Part shown: in pieces, positions 48,301 to 60,365 of the stretch
Layout of the letters: the number at the start of each line of letters is the position of its first letter
Numbering within the stretch: the stretch's first letter is position 1
NCBI GenBank assembly: GCA_012932295.1
Contig: JAAONU010000014.1
Span: 33,201,977-33,265,976 of the forward strand
Direction: 5' to 3'
Origin: Cyclina sinensis
Lineage: Eukaryota; Mollusca; Bivalvia; Venerida; Veneridae
DNA length: 64,000 nucleotides
Notes under the pieces: model-generated
The model's input: the letters and a program-made list of their open reading frames with translations, nothing else
The model's database searches: none
Told to the model about the DNA's origin: nothing
Position numbers and translations under genes: made by a program

Positions 48301-51300
48301 TAACATATTCTAGGTATCATCTGAATAGATGTAGCAGGTGTCAAAACTGCAAAATACCAAGGTTATGATAAGACCTGTTTTCTTTCCTTAGGCGATCATA
48401 CTCACACACCCAACTTCATTGCACTCTAAAAGTTTTCAGATATAGAGACTTAAAACATCTACTATGGTGTATCCGAGTGAGGAAATTAATTAGTTTGAAT
48501 TTACCTTTATGTCGTAAATGCAATTTATTATAGTATGTCTAAGAGATATGCGACACAGCTTTCTAAAAATTGTCTATAAAGCAACAGCTGACATAACGGT
48601 TTATGACCCTTCTTCTGATTTCCCTATCTCACTTTCGGTTTTAAAGGCAATGGTTTCCTTTGCTCCTGGCACATTTGCATGTCTTAAACCACTTATCAAG
48701 AATTTATCCCACAAGCTTCATCGAAAATCGCTTCATTCACACAACAGGAAGTTGTATCCTTTTATGTTCAAACACAGGTTTCACTCAATAAAACAAATTG
48801 TCAATACGACATATGAAAAGGACTTTTATACAAAGTGTATTATACAAGAAAAAGGGTGCCATATCAAAACAGCTTCAATTTGACTTACTTCTATGCGTTA
48901 CCCTTATCGTTGTTTCATATTCTATTACCAAAAGTAAAGTGCTTTTGCGGTCTATCCTATTTTACTTGTCAAATAAACACTCTATTAACAATCTGGCATT
49001 CTAGCATAAAAATGGGGTGATCGGCTGCCTATGGCTGGACTAATTTATATTTCCAAACTGTATCTAAAATACGACAGTTTGCAGATAAAGAATTATAGCA
49101 AAATCCTAAAACACTGATTTGATCACAAAGACCTGTCAACATTGTAAGTATCTTTATTTTACATCGAGTCGACAGGGTCACAGATCTGTTAAAACTCATC
49201 AAATTACGTGAAATCTATTGAAAATCTTAAGATTACATACGAATTGTTCCATGCCTAAAAACACTGCACATTGAGCTCATTTCTACAATTACATGTTGAT
49301 TCCCGGATGAGATAGATCAAAAGATACCGGCTCAGTTTTAGGAATTGAGTCGCCTTAATTCATAAATCTTTCTCAATAGTAATTGATTATTAACTCGATT
49401 AAAATAAAGAATTAATTGTAAAGATGAATCAAACCAAATTGTTTACACTTGATATACGAGCAGTATAAATAGCCCATTTTGTCTTTTATATAACTAAAAA
49501 TACAGCAAGAAATACAAAAGAAGATATTAGTCAAAGGCTTATAGGAAATGTAATCCGTTATAAACGAGCATGATGGATTTGTTTTTTAACAATTGCTGTA
49601 CAAAAATCTGGGTTAAACGGAAAACCCAAAGACGTTTCGTCAGTACAAAAGTGACGTAAGTATGTAAACAACTTTATTATCATTTCCTGTCAGTGCATAT
49701 TAACTAAAAGTAAAATGAAATTAACAGTTTTATTACATCTTGTGACTTCATATCATATCCAATTTTCATATAAAAGACTAAGTAAGGCTTGCTTGTTTGA
49801 ATCCATACTTATTGTTGATTAAATTACTGGTGTAATGAAACTAAATTAAGTCCAGTAAGGAGCAGAATTCTATAAGGCAGTTTGTAATACATTTTACCAT
49901 TTTCCGTACAGGAATTGTCTTTGTAAGTTGTCTGGTTTTTGTGTATGTACTTTGTCGGAATAAACTATGTTTAAACTAATTTTATCCAATGCATGTCCTA
50001 AACTTATGCTACGAGTCAAAATCACCGAGTTTCTCAATCCAAAATGCTTCCAGGGGAAAAGGTATTATTATCCGAGTTCATATCTGTACTTTGATACTGT
50101 ACGTGGTCTTGTTCTCTGTATTTCATTCTGATTCGTTTTATCAACTAAGCTAGGAGACAGTAAACATGTAATTTATTGTAACAGATCCGTATCGGGTTGT
50201 AATGTTAACATGAGAGTTCAAATAGGGTACGAATCCCGCTGTCTTTTTGCAACATACCATAAGCTTGGCTTAAACCTTATTAATGAAATAAGAGTCTTTA
50301 ATAGGATGATATTTCTAATTTCGCTCTTTTATCGCCATATTATTTACCGTCAATATTTAGTTGACCATCTTATGACAAAAAAATGACAATTTAATAAGTT
50401 TCGCGTGCCAGTGATACGTTAATATAATCTAATTATCAAAAACTTGAAGCGTTTCGAATATTTTCATGTCAAAAGAGTGATCTCTTGAAATGAGATAATC
50501 ACTTTAAATGATCAATTTCTATGACATCTAAAGTGGAACTAGTTTAAGGGGTGCAGCACGCTTCTGCATTGACATATGTCATATTTCAATTTGGTATGTA
50601 CATATTTAAATCATACTCAAAATACTCTAAAGCACTGTAACCGCCTATTATCGGATTATTAAAACCTTGAATATGGCTTTTCAGTTTGATTTTAGGAATT
50701 TAAAACTTTCCTATAACAATGGTATATAAATTAGAAATTATAACGGTACCCGGCCGTGATGAACCGCAGATAACCCCGGAGGTTTTAAGTGTCGTTTAAT
50801 TTCTTTTTCGTCATATCTGTTAAAGATAACTTTTTAGAAATACCGTACAATAGACAGACGGCCTTTAGACAGTTTTTCAACAGAAGACATTCAATTAAAA
50901 TAGAATGACAAACTGGTCTTTATTTACATACGAGTTTTTGAAGAAAAACCAAACTGTGTGAGGTTTTTTTTTTTTCATCCCCGCCACACAAACATTATAT
51001 ACAAACTAGAGAACACTTGTGTGAGTTTCTTTCTTTTATTATGTTATTTTGTAGGAGGTCCTGAGGTAATAAACAGAGATCACCCGCTTCACTGTAACAG
51101 CAGACTAGAAACAACACGAACAATATGACTCAAAGTACCGTGATAATAAAATACCAGATCTCTTCACCGTGATGACAGTTTCGTTGTAGTTCATAGTATA
51201 CAATGAATACCTAGTGTCCTGTACATATGTACTGTTTGCTGATTGTGTTCTTCTTAGAATGGTTCCCAATTCTAAGAGCCATGTAACCCTGGCACTGCAT

Positions 51301-51593
51301 TAGTACAATTCAAGTCAACAAACGGCACCAAATATTAATTCACTACTTAATTAAGAATATAATTGTTTTTATGAAGGCTTACTAATTCTTTAGGTACAAA
51401 TTTGATCATGATATGTACAGCCATTTCTGTCTAAATATTCAACTTCAACTCAATATAAGACACACACTTGAACAGAATAGTCCAGCTATACGCTGTCGTA
51501 TACTCATGTGTTTAAACAGTAAGAATAAATGTATGGTTGGTATACAAATATTATATAAATTATATATAAAAATAAAACCTAAAGACCCGAATC

Positions 51594-51599
51594 TTTAAT
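51594..51599 (-). terminator. candidate polyadenylation signal ATTAAA of the NUDT6-like gene
   Basis: TTTAAT on the plus strand gives ATTAAA on the minus strand, about 55 nt past the TAA at 51653-51655. It supports treating the exon at 51933-51653 as terminal. Confidence 0.4.
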
Positions 51600-51652
51600 C
51601 TATTCTGAGTGATTTGGGTAAATGTCTGTGAAATATTGTAAAATGCATTCCT

Positions 51653-51933
51653 TTATACACAGACTTGCATCTGTTCCGCTGTTATATCTACAGAGTCAAA
51701 CCCGTGCATCAGGCCATGCAGTATCAAAGAAGTTATTCTATGTGTTATAGACGCTATCTGTATGTGCTCTCGAAGCTCTTCTAACGGCATCCATCGACAT
51801 TTCAAAACTTCCCGGTCACATGGTACAATGTCAAAGGTCAAAGGTCGGAGGCGACATACGACGTATAGATCGGATCGACCAAAAGCACATGGATGTTCAT
51901 GTTGTTGCCTAAACGCTATCACAGATGCAAATT
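51653..51933 (-). CDS. NUDT6: NUDT6-like gene, C-terminal exon
   Basis: 281 nt: two bases completing a Glu codon, then 92 codons and TAA. FRQQHEHPCAFGRSDLYVVC and LKCRWMPLEEL are the recognisable family strings. One small oddity is HPCAFG where HPGAFG is expected (Gly to Cys). An alternative donor (TGT|GTATAA) overlaps the stop, so the true end is not certain. Confidence 0.85.
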
Positions 51934-54900
51934 CTGTAAAATAAAATAACTTTAGATAAATATGCAAAGTAAAAAAAATCTGACTTTTCATTTCTTACAC
52001 GCTTAAAATATCCTAGTTTTGGCTTCCAAAACTTTATAAGCCGCTTTTTAACATTTTGTTCCTTCATCTGATGCGGCATTAAAGTTTTGGATCAGACCCG
52101 TTACGAAACCTAACCAAAATAACACACGTTCGTTTAACCTCGTTTTACTTATTAAATCTTGTGCATTATTCGTTAAAACAATTCGTTCAACATCATTTTA
52201 TACCATTTAAACTATTGAAATATTAACACATACAATAAAATTGCTATTTCGCCAAAAACCATCAATTTCACCGACTTACAGTCAGCAGCGAGATCTCGTA
52301 TGACGTTTACCGCACGAACCGCTTAGAAAACAGACATGACAAACTACATTTAGACTTAATTGTAAACAAACTTGGTTCGATAGCACCTTTGTCAAGGTAC
52401 TGAAACTATACATGTATAAAAATGACAAGTGACAGGTGTCACAGAAAGCATTGGGTCTATGTTTTGGCACTCTTATAATGATAATTCTCTTAGATACTTG
52501 TAAACAAATGCTGTGCAGTTTTTAAAAGCACATGGTATTGTTTTCTTAATCGTCCGCGACGATGAATTTGTCAAGGTCATTCGCGTGATCACGTGGTCAA
52601 ACATTTTGGTAAGATGGCGGCGGAGTGCTGAATTTTGAGGCATATCGGAAATTATAAGGTATTTTGTGTTCGAAATTAGTATTTTATGTGTTGATAATTG
52701 GCTTATTTAAAGTTTATATGTAATTTTATCAGGATATGCTTCACTTTACTCCATGGCCTGCTCGATAAATGAATTCGAGCGTGTCAGATTCCTGGCACTA
52801 TTATTGGTGGACTTTCCTTATACCATTATCTTCAGCGTACACGTTCTGTCACAGTATAAACACGGGTACGCTGAAGACCTTAAGCTAAACATATCCCTGT
52901 TCATAACTTTAACTATACCTTTCGTAAAAAACAAAGCAACAGTAATAGAAATAAAGAAGTCAAATTATTCTATTCTACAATTGCTTCCTTCCTTTATTAC
53001 GAGGACCTAAGTATACAATGTTTCTCGTCATACACTGTATATATAACATTAACATGAAACAACTGCTCCTACTATCCCAGCAATTGCTTTAGCTCTTGAA
53101 CAATGAAATATTTATAAGCATACATCTATCACACCTCGCATCCTTCAACTATTGCCAATAAATCGAACAACTTCCCAAACATTTAAACAACTCATTTAGT
53201 ATTCCCACGCCAGCATAAGGATTGTAACAGCATATGCAAATTAAGTTATTCTTGTAAATGTTTCTTTACTTTGAAAAACTACAAAAAGGACCTACATATT
53301 CCAGTTCCTCATATGCATATACAGAAGTTTATTCAGTTCTAATATATCACTGCATCAAGACATCCTTATCAACCATGTACTTCTAAGTTACAGAAAAAGC
53401 AATAAAGATACAAGACAGCCAGTTGAGACCGAATAATAATGCATTCACTGCAGTCACAATTCAAAGTTACGCTGGTAAAGTGCAGAATTGTTTATTATGA
53501 TATAATGTCTTCATTAAATTACTGAAAAATTTAAGTTGACACATCGTTTGATATAAAAGTTGCAATAAGGAAATATATAAATAATGCAATTGTAACATAG
53601 GAGCATAGGGTGAACAAATAACTCATATGTAGTGGGGAAATAAACCTGAACCTTGTAAAATTGACTTGAATATACTGCTAGTAAGAAACTTGTAAAATTG
53701 GCTTGAATATACTGCTAGTAAGAAACTTGTAAAATTGGCTTGAATATACTGCTAGTAAGAAACTTGTAAAATTGGCTTGAATATACTGCTAGTAAGAAAC
53801 TTGTAAAATTGGCTTGAATATACTGCTAGTAAGAAGCGCGCATTGCTGCCTATCCATTTACATCAGTGTGAATGAACTCAGGATTAACGTCCCTTTTAAC
53901 TACTTAGGCCAGGCCCGACCGAGGATCGAAGCGCGGTCTCCAGTTTCGTCGTCACCAGGGATGATTAGCCCTAAAGATTAGCTCTAAAGACAACTCCCAA
54001 ATGAGACAAAAGTCACCAAACTAAATGAAATATGACCTTGGCCTTCAACATTTGAATCTTTCAATTAGACTAAAACCTGTACAGTATATCTGAAGCATAA
54101 CGGTCCTGTAGATCTTCCTTTCAAATTTAATCCCTCGCTAGGTTTTACCCAAACAGTGGCAGTATTTTAGCTCTTTTCTCCTAATATCACGCGATAGAAA
54201 GACTAAGTCTCATAGAAGCAAGAAGCACAAACGTTGTGTGCCAAGAATACTTGGTGAATAAAATTATATGCCATCTTCTTTGTCTATAACAATATATTCT
54301 TCTGTCCAATACAAGGAGAAAATAAAGAAAAATGCAAACAACAGCACACAGAAGTTTTCACGTTAAGAAGACACAAGGGAAAGTATACAAATAACGTAAA
54401 CTATGAATGAATGCAAAGAATTCATTAATGACTTTATTCATGAATTCATATCAATCTTCTAAATATGACAGAGCGGGAAATGTTTTGGTCTATCATGACA
54501 ATTTATTTCAATTATCATGCCACGTTCACACCTGGATAAATGAGTTCCGGAAAGCAATTAAGTTGTTAACTAGAGCAGACTAAATAAATGAATCAAAAAT
54601 TGTTTATTACGTTGCCAAGACAAATGATCTATAATACGGAAGGAATCAAGACACGATAATATATATAATATACATTGTGCGAGAAATCATGTTTTCGTGA
54701 TTAACACAAATATTAAATCCTGTTGTGGTCTTTTCAAAATATCATCTGAAGACCTTACATTCCGCTGAAGGGTACGAGTATAGAGCGTAAAGATATTCGC
54801 AACAGAGTCTGTTGTGACCAAACCAATGACCAAAATGAATCCTGCTCAACCCTTTGCACCATCTAGGGACAGACTAATCGTTGACTATCATACAAAGTGA

Positions 54901-57900
54901 TCTAACTGCCAATATGTTATAAAAACCAAAGTGATAGTAAAAATTCTCATGAAATCCAGTGACTGGAAATCCAAAAATGACAGTAAAAAGTCCTGTGAAA
55001 TCCAAACTGATGATAGGCAGTCCAAGTGAAAAAATTAAGGTAAAGGCTGCACAATACTTCACAATCAGTGCAAAAGTATAGGTGTTTGTTTTTCTCGCTT
55101 GAAAGTGGTCGGGAAGGACTGATTTCTACTATTTTAGTAAAGGTAAGATGTCGTCAAAAGTTAGTACAAGAGGATAAGTATGTACAAGTGGAAAAATTGT
55201 TGCATTAACTTTGTCTGCAAACAGAGAACTGCTGTTGTACCATTTCTGGCCAGGTAGCCATTTGTTACAAATGGCCACTTGCGTACTGTAAATATGCCTA
55301 AGGAAGCTTTTTAGACTTGTGTTCTTCTTCTGTATATAATCTTTTTTTTTCATTAGCCAATCAAATACAGACAGTAAATACTCTGTTAGATTAAGCGACA
55401 TACACTCTAACTTTTGACCATTGTCCCAGTGTTCTTAAATGAAAGAAAGAAAAAGTATGAATCGTTTTATTTCTATTTTTTTCGTTCCCGTTATATACCA
55501 ACTAGAAAATACCGACAATGATCACACAACGACTAAACAAAAGCGACAAAAAGTATACCTTAAACAAACGCTCTCAAGAGCGTAAGAAAATAAACATTGA
55601 ATATGGAGTGCGTGTGTCGCGATAAATAGTCTACGCTGAAGTTATTTGTCTCTTAAAGAGCCTTGAGATTTTTTTTTATTTACAAACACCCTTTAATTTC
55701 TGATCTACCGCCTTGATACACTGGGCAATAATGTGCGCCTTTGATTCAGTAGAAAATTCCCACCGCGTTCACAATACTTGCAATCGGGTTACATACTGTA
55801 TGATTACCATTCAGGACAAACCGATTCGTTGTTCCATTCATTTACCAAGGGATAAAAATAAAGACGAAATGATACATTTTGATAGAGTTGAAGTGGGGTT
55901 CACACGGTTTGTTTAAACATGACCTTCTAAATGTTTTGTTTAGTAGGAATGTTTTGAGAGGTGTTAAATGTATCGTTTTCTGAATGCCTTGATTGTAACA
56001 TTTTGTGAAGGTATTTCATTCAGTCCTAGACCATTGTCAAATCTGAGAGTTGCCTCTTGTTGTCTGAAACACTGCAAATATAATGGCACTGTTTTGACCG
56101 AATGCAGTGAGTTTAAACTTTGACATACTTTTTGTTACCAGTGCAGTCTTTGGTCTAGATTCAGAAGAAAGACAAATTGTCCTAAATACCAGAACAGAAG
56201 CAAGGCAAAGTCTTCGTTCATTGTAGATCAATATAGGGCGGAAGATGACTGACGGTTAAGGTTAGGATTTGGTTTTAGCAATTTAAGCAAAAACGCAGCG
56301 AGTTCAAACGAACTTTCTCGTCCGATCGAGACAAAAAAACATTGGACTGCGTGGTCTACCCCTCCCGCACCCCATTCATTAACTAACTTCTCTCTATTAA
56401 AAACGGAAGCATGGAAATAACATAACTCGGACCTCGGCAAGATTTTAGATCTACAATACTGCCCTAAGCTCTAGTCAATATATACAACAACAGATGAACT
56501 GTGGACTTCTACGCTTCCATCATAACTTCAATTAGGGTTCAACATTGACTCTTTCACCAGTTCTTCCTTACTAGGCTTATTTCTCTTTTTTTCTCAAGAC
56601 AACACACTGAAGATGATTTGAAAAGTTTCGAATTTATACTGCGATTTAAATCTAACCGCTGATCTTTAACTGAATTCAACTTATCTTTGAAAAATTAAAT
56701 AAGACCTTAAATTCAGATTCAAAACCGATAAGAATTCAACGAGTAATTTCTATTTTTGATAAAAATACTTATAACAGTTAACGATCTTAGATATGTAGGA
56801 GTAATTTCTTTTTTGATAAAATACGTACAGCAGTTAACTATCGGAAAATATAAAAGGCCTTGCATAATTGTCATGTATATTATGAAGAAAAGCATATAGC
56901 TTAGATAATCGCTGACAAAAAAGATTTTTAAACCATTATCAGCCCAGATCAGTATACAAACATTTGACATGCTTTCGCTTTTACTAACATAGAGGTCTAA
57001 AGTTACGGGTTGAGTGATATATGATAAAGAAACAATTACTTATAATGCATCAATAAGTACTCAGCATTGTTTGAAAAGGGGTAACAAAGTGTAATTATAA
57101 CATACAGCCAAGTTTCCCAGGCTCATGACAGGCCAGGAAGAAAAGAGGCATTGACAACAGGTCAAACTTTATCAATCTATCTCCTTTCAATTTGGAAATA
57201 AACTGTCGCACTAGCTTTGTTCAAAATATACCTACGTCTGAGTCTTCTACCGTAATTTTACTAATAAAAGATCTCTTATTTAGGAAAGACCTACCACTTC
57301 TGTCGTATCCTTTTAAAGATGAGATCGATAATTCAGGAAGAACTGTTCATTCAATATCTTAGCTCGGAACAATAAGCAAAAACAAGTTTAAATACTCGGA
57401 CGAATGGTACGAACTTTCCTTACTCCAAATTGACCGTAAAACATCTAACAAGATTTGAACCCACATCTCCGTTCCGTAGGAGTTCGCCACTCTAACCATA
57501 CACCACTACACTTCAAGGTTTGCAACATACGTTAACTTAAAATCATCGATTGCCTTTCTCAGACTGAAGTAGAGTACAAACTTAATATTTTATAGGACAA
57601 TGCAAATTAGTCATCGTTAAAGTGTATATTTGAAGAAATAGTTTTCTTTCCATATGTTATCTTGCAAGATCGAACTGAAATCTAAGATGAGTTTATTGTG
57701 GTATTCAGTGCCAGTGCCACTTTAACAAAGCAAAAAATAGTACCGATAGTTTTTAAACTTATTTCTTAAAAATATACAATTACAAAAGATATGCCTATTA
57801 GTACGAAGTAATGACTAAGTTATCAGAACCATTAGTATAAAAAATGAATTCAAGTGAACTCGGAGACTAAACCTATTTAACACTCCTAAAAATGATATTT

Positions 57901-60270
57901 ATCCTATCTTAATATAGGGAAATGGTTTTAAAAATCTCTCTTTCTTCTTGGACAAATTATCGAAAACAACAAAACACTATATAAATATGTCTCAACAACT
58001 TTAAAACGACTACCTGTATAGCGCAAAAATTTCAAAATAGAATCAATTCTCGCGACAAGAATGATTCAAGAACTCTTCCATTAGAAACTAGAAACTATTT
58101 TTATTTTCGTCATTCATAACTCGTGGAGGGAATTTCTTTTCAAAATGACTTATGATGCCCTACTAACACACATTTGCCGTATCTTGATCCCATTCTTTAC
58201 AAATTGTTACAATCAGTTCGTTGACTTCCATCGCACAGTACTTAAGTGAATCATGCCGTTTGAAGCGTTAATTGTTACTAATCAGTCAAACGAAGCTGAA
58301 GAAACGATAAAAGTTACAATGAAATGACAGAACATCTAAGCATGAGAAAAAGACTGCTGCACTTTTAGGAGAAATCATGCAGAAAATTCTAAATGGAATT
58401 TTCGTATTTTTCGTATACCAAATTTGTGTTTTGGCGCGGAAAAATATTATCTCCTGTGAAACTGCCCTATAGTGTGCCAAGAGTCGAAGGAGGTCGTACC
58501 GCTGCAAGTCACAAAGGTATAATCATAAACATTAATCTTTTTGCAACCTAAAAATTCTGCCATTAAAAACAGATAAATACTAATTTGGAATTTTAATTTA
58601 CGTGGTCGACTGATACACTGTTCTAAATTTCTGACATGTTTAAAGATGACCCCAGCCCTACAACTGGTGTACTATAGACTGATAACCATTCCAGTGGCTC
58701 CCGAAGCGGTAAATGGTTGATACCCTGTAGGTAAATGGACGGTTCCAGATAAACGGCTGACGCCAGGTAAATGGACGATATCAGGTAAATCGATGGTGTC
58801 AGATAAATGGACGATGCCAGGTAAATGGTCGATACCAGGTAAATCGATGGTGTCAGATAAATGGACGATGCCTGGTAAATGGACAATGCCATACAGGTTA
58901 ATCGACGGTGCCAGATAAATGGAAGATGCCAAGTAACTGGACTTCGCCAGGGAATTGGACGATGCTAAGTAATTCGATGGTGCCAGATAAATGGATATGC
59001 CAAAGTAAATGGACGATGCCATAATAAAAGATTGCAATATTCAAACATTACTTCTGGAATATCACATCGTTTAGCGCTACTCAAGTCGCCTGAGAAGCAA
59101 CCAACCTTTATGAAATTTTCAAGAACCTAAGTCGACTACAGATGTTAAACTGACATGTTACATAAAAATAAAACTGATAGCAATGACTATGATAAGATTT
59201 AAACAAACTGATTTTCAAATCTTTTCCAAAACACTAGCTGTTAAAGAGGTCTCACGTAAGTTCATAAGGCAAGCGACTGATGACTTTACCACCCAAGGGT
59301 TAGACACACATACCCATGATATTTGATTTCTTTTCTGCATGCTTCCTGCTATCGTTTAAGACCACAATGTGCAAGTAAGTACACATAAATAAATCTATTT
59401 AGTCGAAAGTGTTTGCGCCAGTGCATTTATGACTTTTTAAACGATACAATTCGGTTACAGGTAACAAAACAGGGCATTCAGTAAATAAGATCCCTTTCAA
59501 TGAAATGTGCATTTGAACTACAGTAAAGCTTGTAAAATTTATTTTTTTGCTTAATCTATTTCTACTGTGTTCAGATCAGCGTTTAAAGTGATTTACTGAA
59601 GAGAAAACTACTTTCGACTGATTGATCGTGAACAATTCTACAGAAATTGTAAAGTACCATATAAAATATAAGTTTTCCGTAATCAAACTAACTTCTGTGA
59701 AGAAAGTGAACGAAAAAAAACGAACGAATAAACGAAAGAACGAACAAACAAACATATAAATAAAAAAACAACCAATGAACAAAACAAATGAATGAATAAA
59801 TGAAAGAACGAATGAAAAAAGAAACAATGAACGAACAAATAAACAACGAATGAATGAAAAATGAACGAACGAATACACGAACGAAGGAACGAATGAATGA
59901 CAGAGAGGCGAACTACGGAGTTAATCGTCAAATGTACAGGAACAAAAAAGGCATATATATCCAAACTAATAAATTAATTCAGCCGTCATTTATATGTAAG
60001 CAGATTCATTGATTAACTACCGCATTGCACATGCAATGTATTATAAAATCTAAGGTACCGAAAAGACGAGACAAACAATAGCGTACCCAGTATTCAAATG
60101 AAGATGACCATAGTTCAATCAGAAGACAAAAGCGGCAAACGAAATGAAAAAACTGACATTGCTATTTCTACCTGACAAAAATATTTGCTGTTGTTACATT
60201 GGAAATAAAACTGAAGATGTACCTGTTTTCACACCAGTTTCTTCAAAAGTTTCCCTTACTGCAGCATCGC
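51653..60270 (-). CDS. NUDT6: NUDT6-like Nudix hydrolase, C-terminal part (two confident exons)
   Basis: Two exons join in phase 1: 60270-60223 (GDAAVRETFEETGVKT, then G) and 51933-51653 (AA..., completing GAA and reading EFASVIAFRQQH). The first holds the core of the Nudix box, REXXEEXG, whose Glu residues bind the catalytic Mg2+. The second has HPCAFGRSDLYVVCRLRP, CDREVLKCRWMPLEEL and a C-terminal helix region, an order and wording characteristic of the NUDT6 family of animals. The family hydrolyses nucleoside-diphosphate-linked substrates, with a poorly defined natural substrate. Splice signals are good (TACATTTCAG|GCGATG; ACAG|GTACAT; TTTATTTTACAG|AATTTG). The intron is about 8.3 kb. The PGG-containing part and N-terminal domain lie beyond or at the high-coordinate end; one doubtful exon is listed at 62786-62815. 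The protein ends EQMQVCV; a further C-terminal exon cannot be excluded, since family members often extend about 25 residues more. Confidence 0.85.
52571..52621 (+). promoter_or_regulatory. promoter-like cluster: ERR half-site, CACGTG E-box, YY1 site
   Basis: TCAAGGTCA (52571-52579, ERR/orphan nuclear receptor half-site), CACGTG (52590-52595, bHLH E-box) and AAGATGGCGGC (52611-52621, the classical YY1 site found just downstream of start sites of housekeeping genes) fall within 51 bp in an otherwise AT-rich region. The YY1 orientation predicts plus-strand transcription, opposite to the NUDT6-like gene in whose intron it lies. A donor-like ATAAG|GTATTT follows at about 52659. Confidence 0.55.
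52753..52865 (+). CDS. candidate first coding exon of an unidentified membrane protein
   Basis: Downstream of the promoter-like cluster, a good acceptor (TGTAATTTTATCAG|GATATG, exon from 52733) is followed by ATG 52753 and MACSINEFERVRFLALLLVDFPYT..., with a hydrophobic run that could be a transmembrane segment. A weak donor (CACGG|GTACGC) would end the exon at 52865; otherwise the frame runs on to 53010. No family recognised and no further exon found. Confidence 0.3.
53651..53835. repeat. 37-bp tandem repeat, 5 copies
   Basis: The unit is ACTTGTAAAATTGGCTTGAA plus TATACTGCTAGTAAGAA. Copies 2-5 appear identical; the first differs at two positions (CCTTG, TTGAC). The unit is unrelated to the 37-bp unit at 22.5 kb. 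Confidence 0.95.
53895..53965 (-). repeat. possible SINE tail with B-box-like motif
   Basis: The minus strand reads GAAACTGGAGACCGCGCTTCGATCCTCGGTC, in which GCTTCGATCCT is close to the pol III B box. GC content is locally higher than the flanks. No A box or full tRNA fold is seen. Confidence 0.25.
54000..57440. other. intronic DNA of the NUDT6-like gene, no further gene seen
   Basis: Lies inside the inferred 8.3 kb intron. An open frame of 90 codons at 55129-55401 (minus) has no family signal. Nothing else supported. Confidence 0.45.
57441..57512 (-). repeat. tRNA-Arg(ACG)-like pseudo-tRNA or SINE head
   Basis: The minus strand reads GGTTAGAGTGGCGAACTCCTACGGAACGGAG, then TGTGGGTTCAAATCTTG. 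The loop CTACGGA is that of tRNA-Arg(ACG), GGTTCAAATCT fits the B box nearly perfectly, and GGTTAGAG is A-box-like. The anticodon stem does not pair over five bases and the acceptor stem is not evident, so this is a tRNA-derived SINE head or pseudo-tRNA rather than a working tRNA gene. Confidence 0.5.
58729..59021. repeat. 18-bp minisatellite, about 16 copies
   Basis: The unit is close to GGTAAATGGACGATGCCA. A three-unit, 54-bp higher-order block (GGTAAATCGATGGTGTCAGA and following) occurs twice, about 58776-58829 and 58830-58883. Minus-strand open frames (IYLASSIYL-like) result from the 18-bp period. Confidence 0.9.
59700..59905. repeat. degenerate GAAC/GAAT tetranucleotide repeat
   Basis: Imperfect run of AACGAACGAATGAATGAAAG type units with interruptions. 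Minus-strand open frames (SFVHSFIRSF-like) are by-products. Confidence 0.9.
60223..60270 (-). CDS. NUDT6: NUDT6-like gene, Nudix-box exon (48 nt)
   Basis: GC GAT ... ACA G encodes DAAVRETFEETGVKT with split glycine and glutamate codons at the ends. The REXXEEXG metal-binding core is intact. The exon lies about 100 bp from the 40-bp tandem array at 60366-61050, which is therefore intronic or upstream on this strand. Confidence 0.88.
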
Positions 60271-60365
60271 CTGAAATGTACAATTGAAGAAGATAGTGTC
60301 TGAAAAACGGGGCAGCTAAAAAAACGCATCGAAAAGATATTTACAGTCTTCATGTTAAATGCTGT

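Larger units (their letters stand above)
38209..51593. other. long gene-free stretch (13 kb)
   Basis: No gene I can support. Open frames of 120-127 codons at 47193-47576 (minus) and 48518-48883 (plus) have no family signal, odd composition or splice context, and one or two of that length are expected by chance in 64 kb of AT-rich DNA. A short (AAAT)n run lies at about 40561-40585. Confidence 0.5.

Noticed and set aside
47193..48883. Open frames of 127 (minus) and 121 (plus) codons
   Set aside because: Length is within chance expectation for 64 kb of AT-rich DNA; no conserved-looking segments, domains or splice context.
55129..55401. 90-codon minus-strand frame with plausible composition
   Set aside because: No family, no ATG context or splice site that would link it to the NUDT6-like gene; treated as intronic chance.
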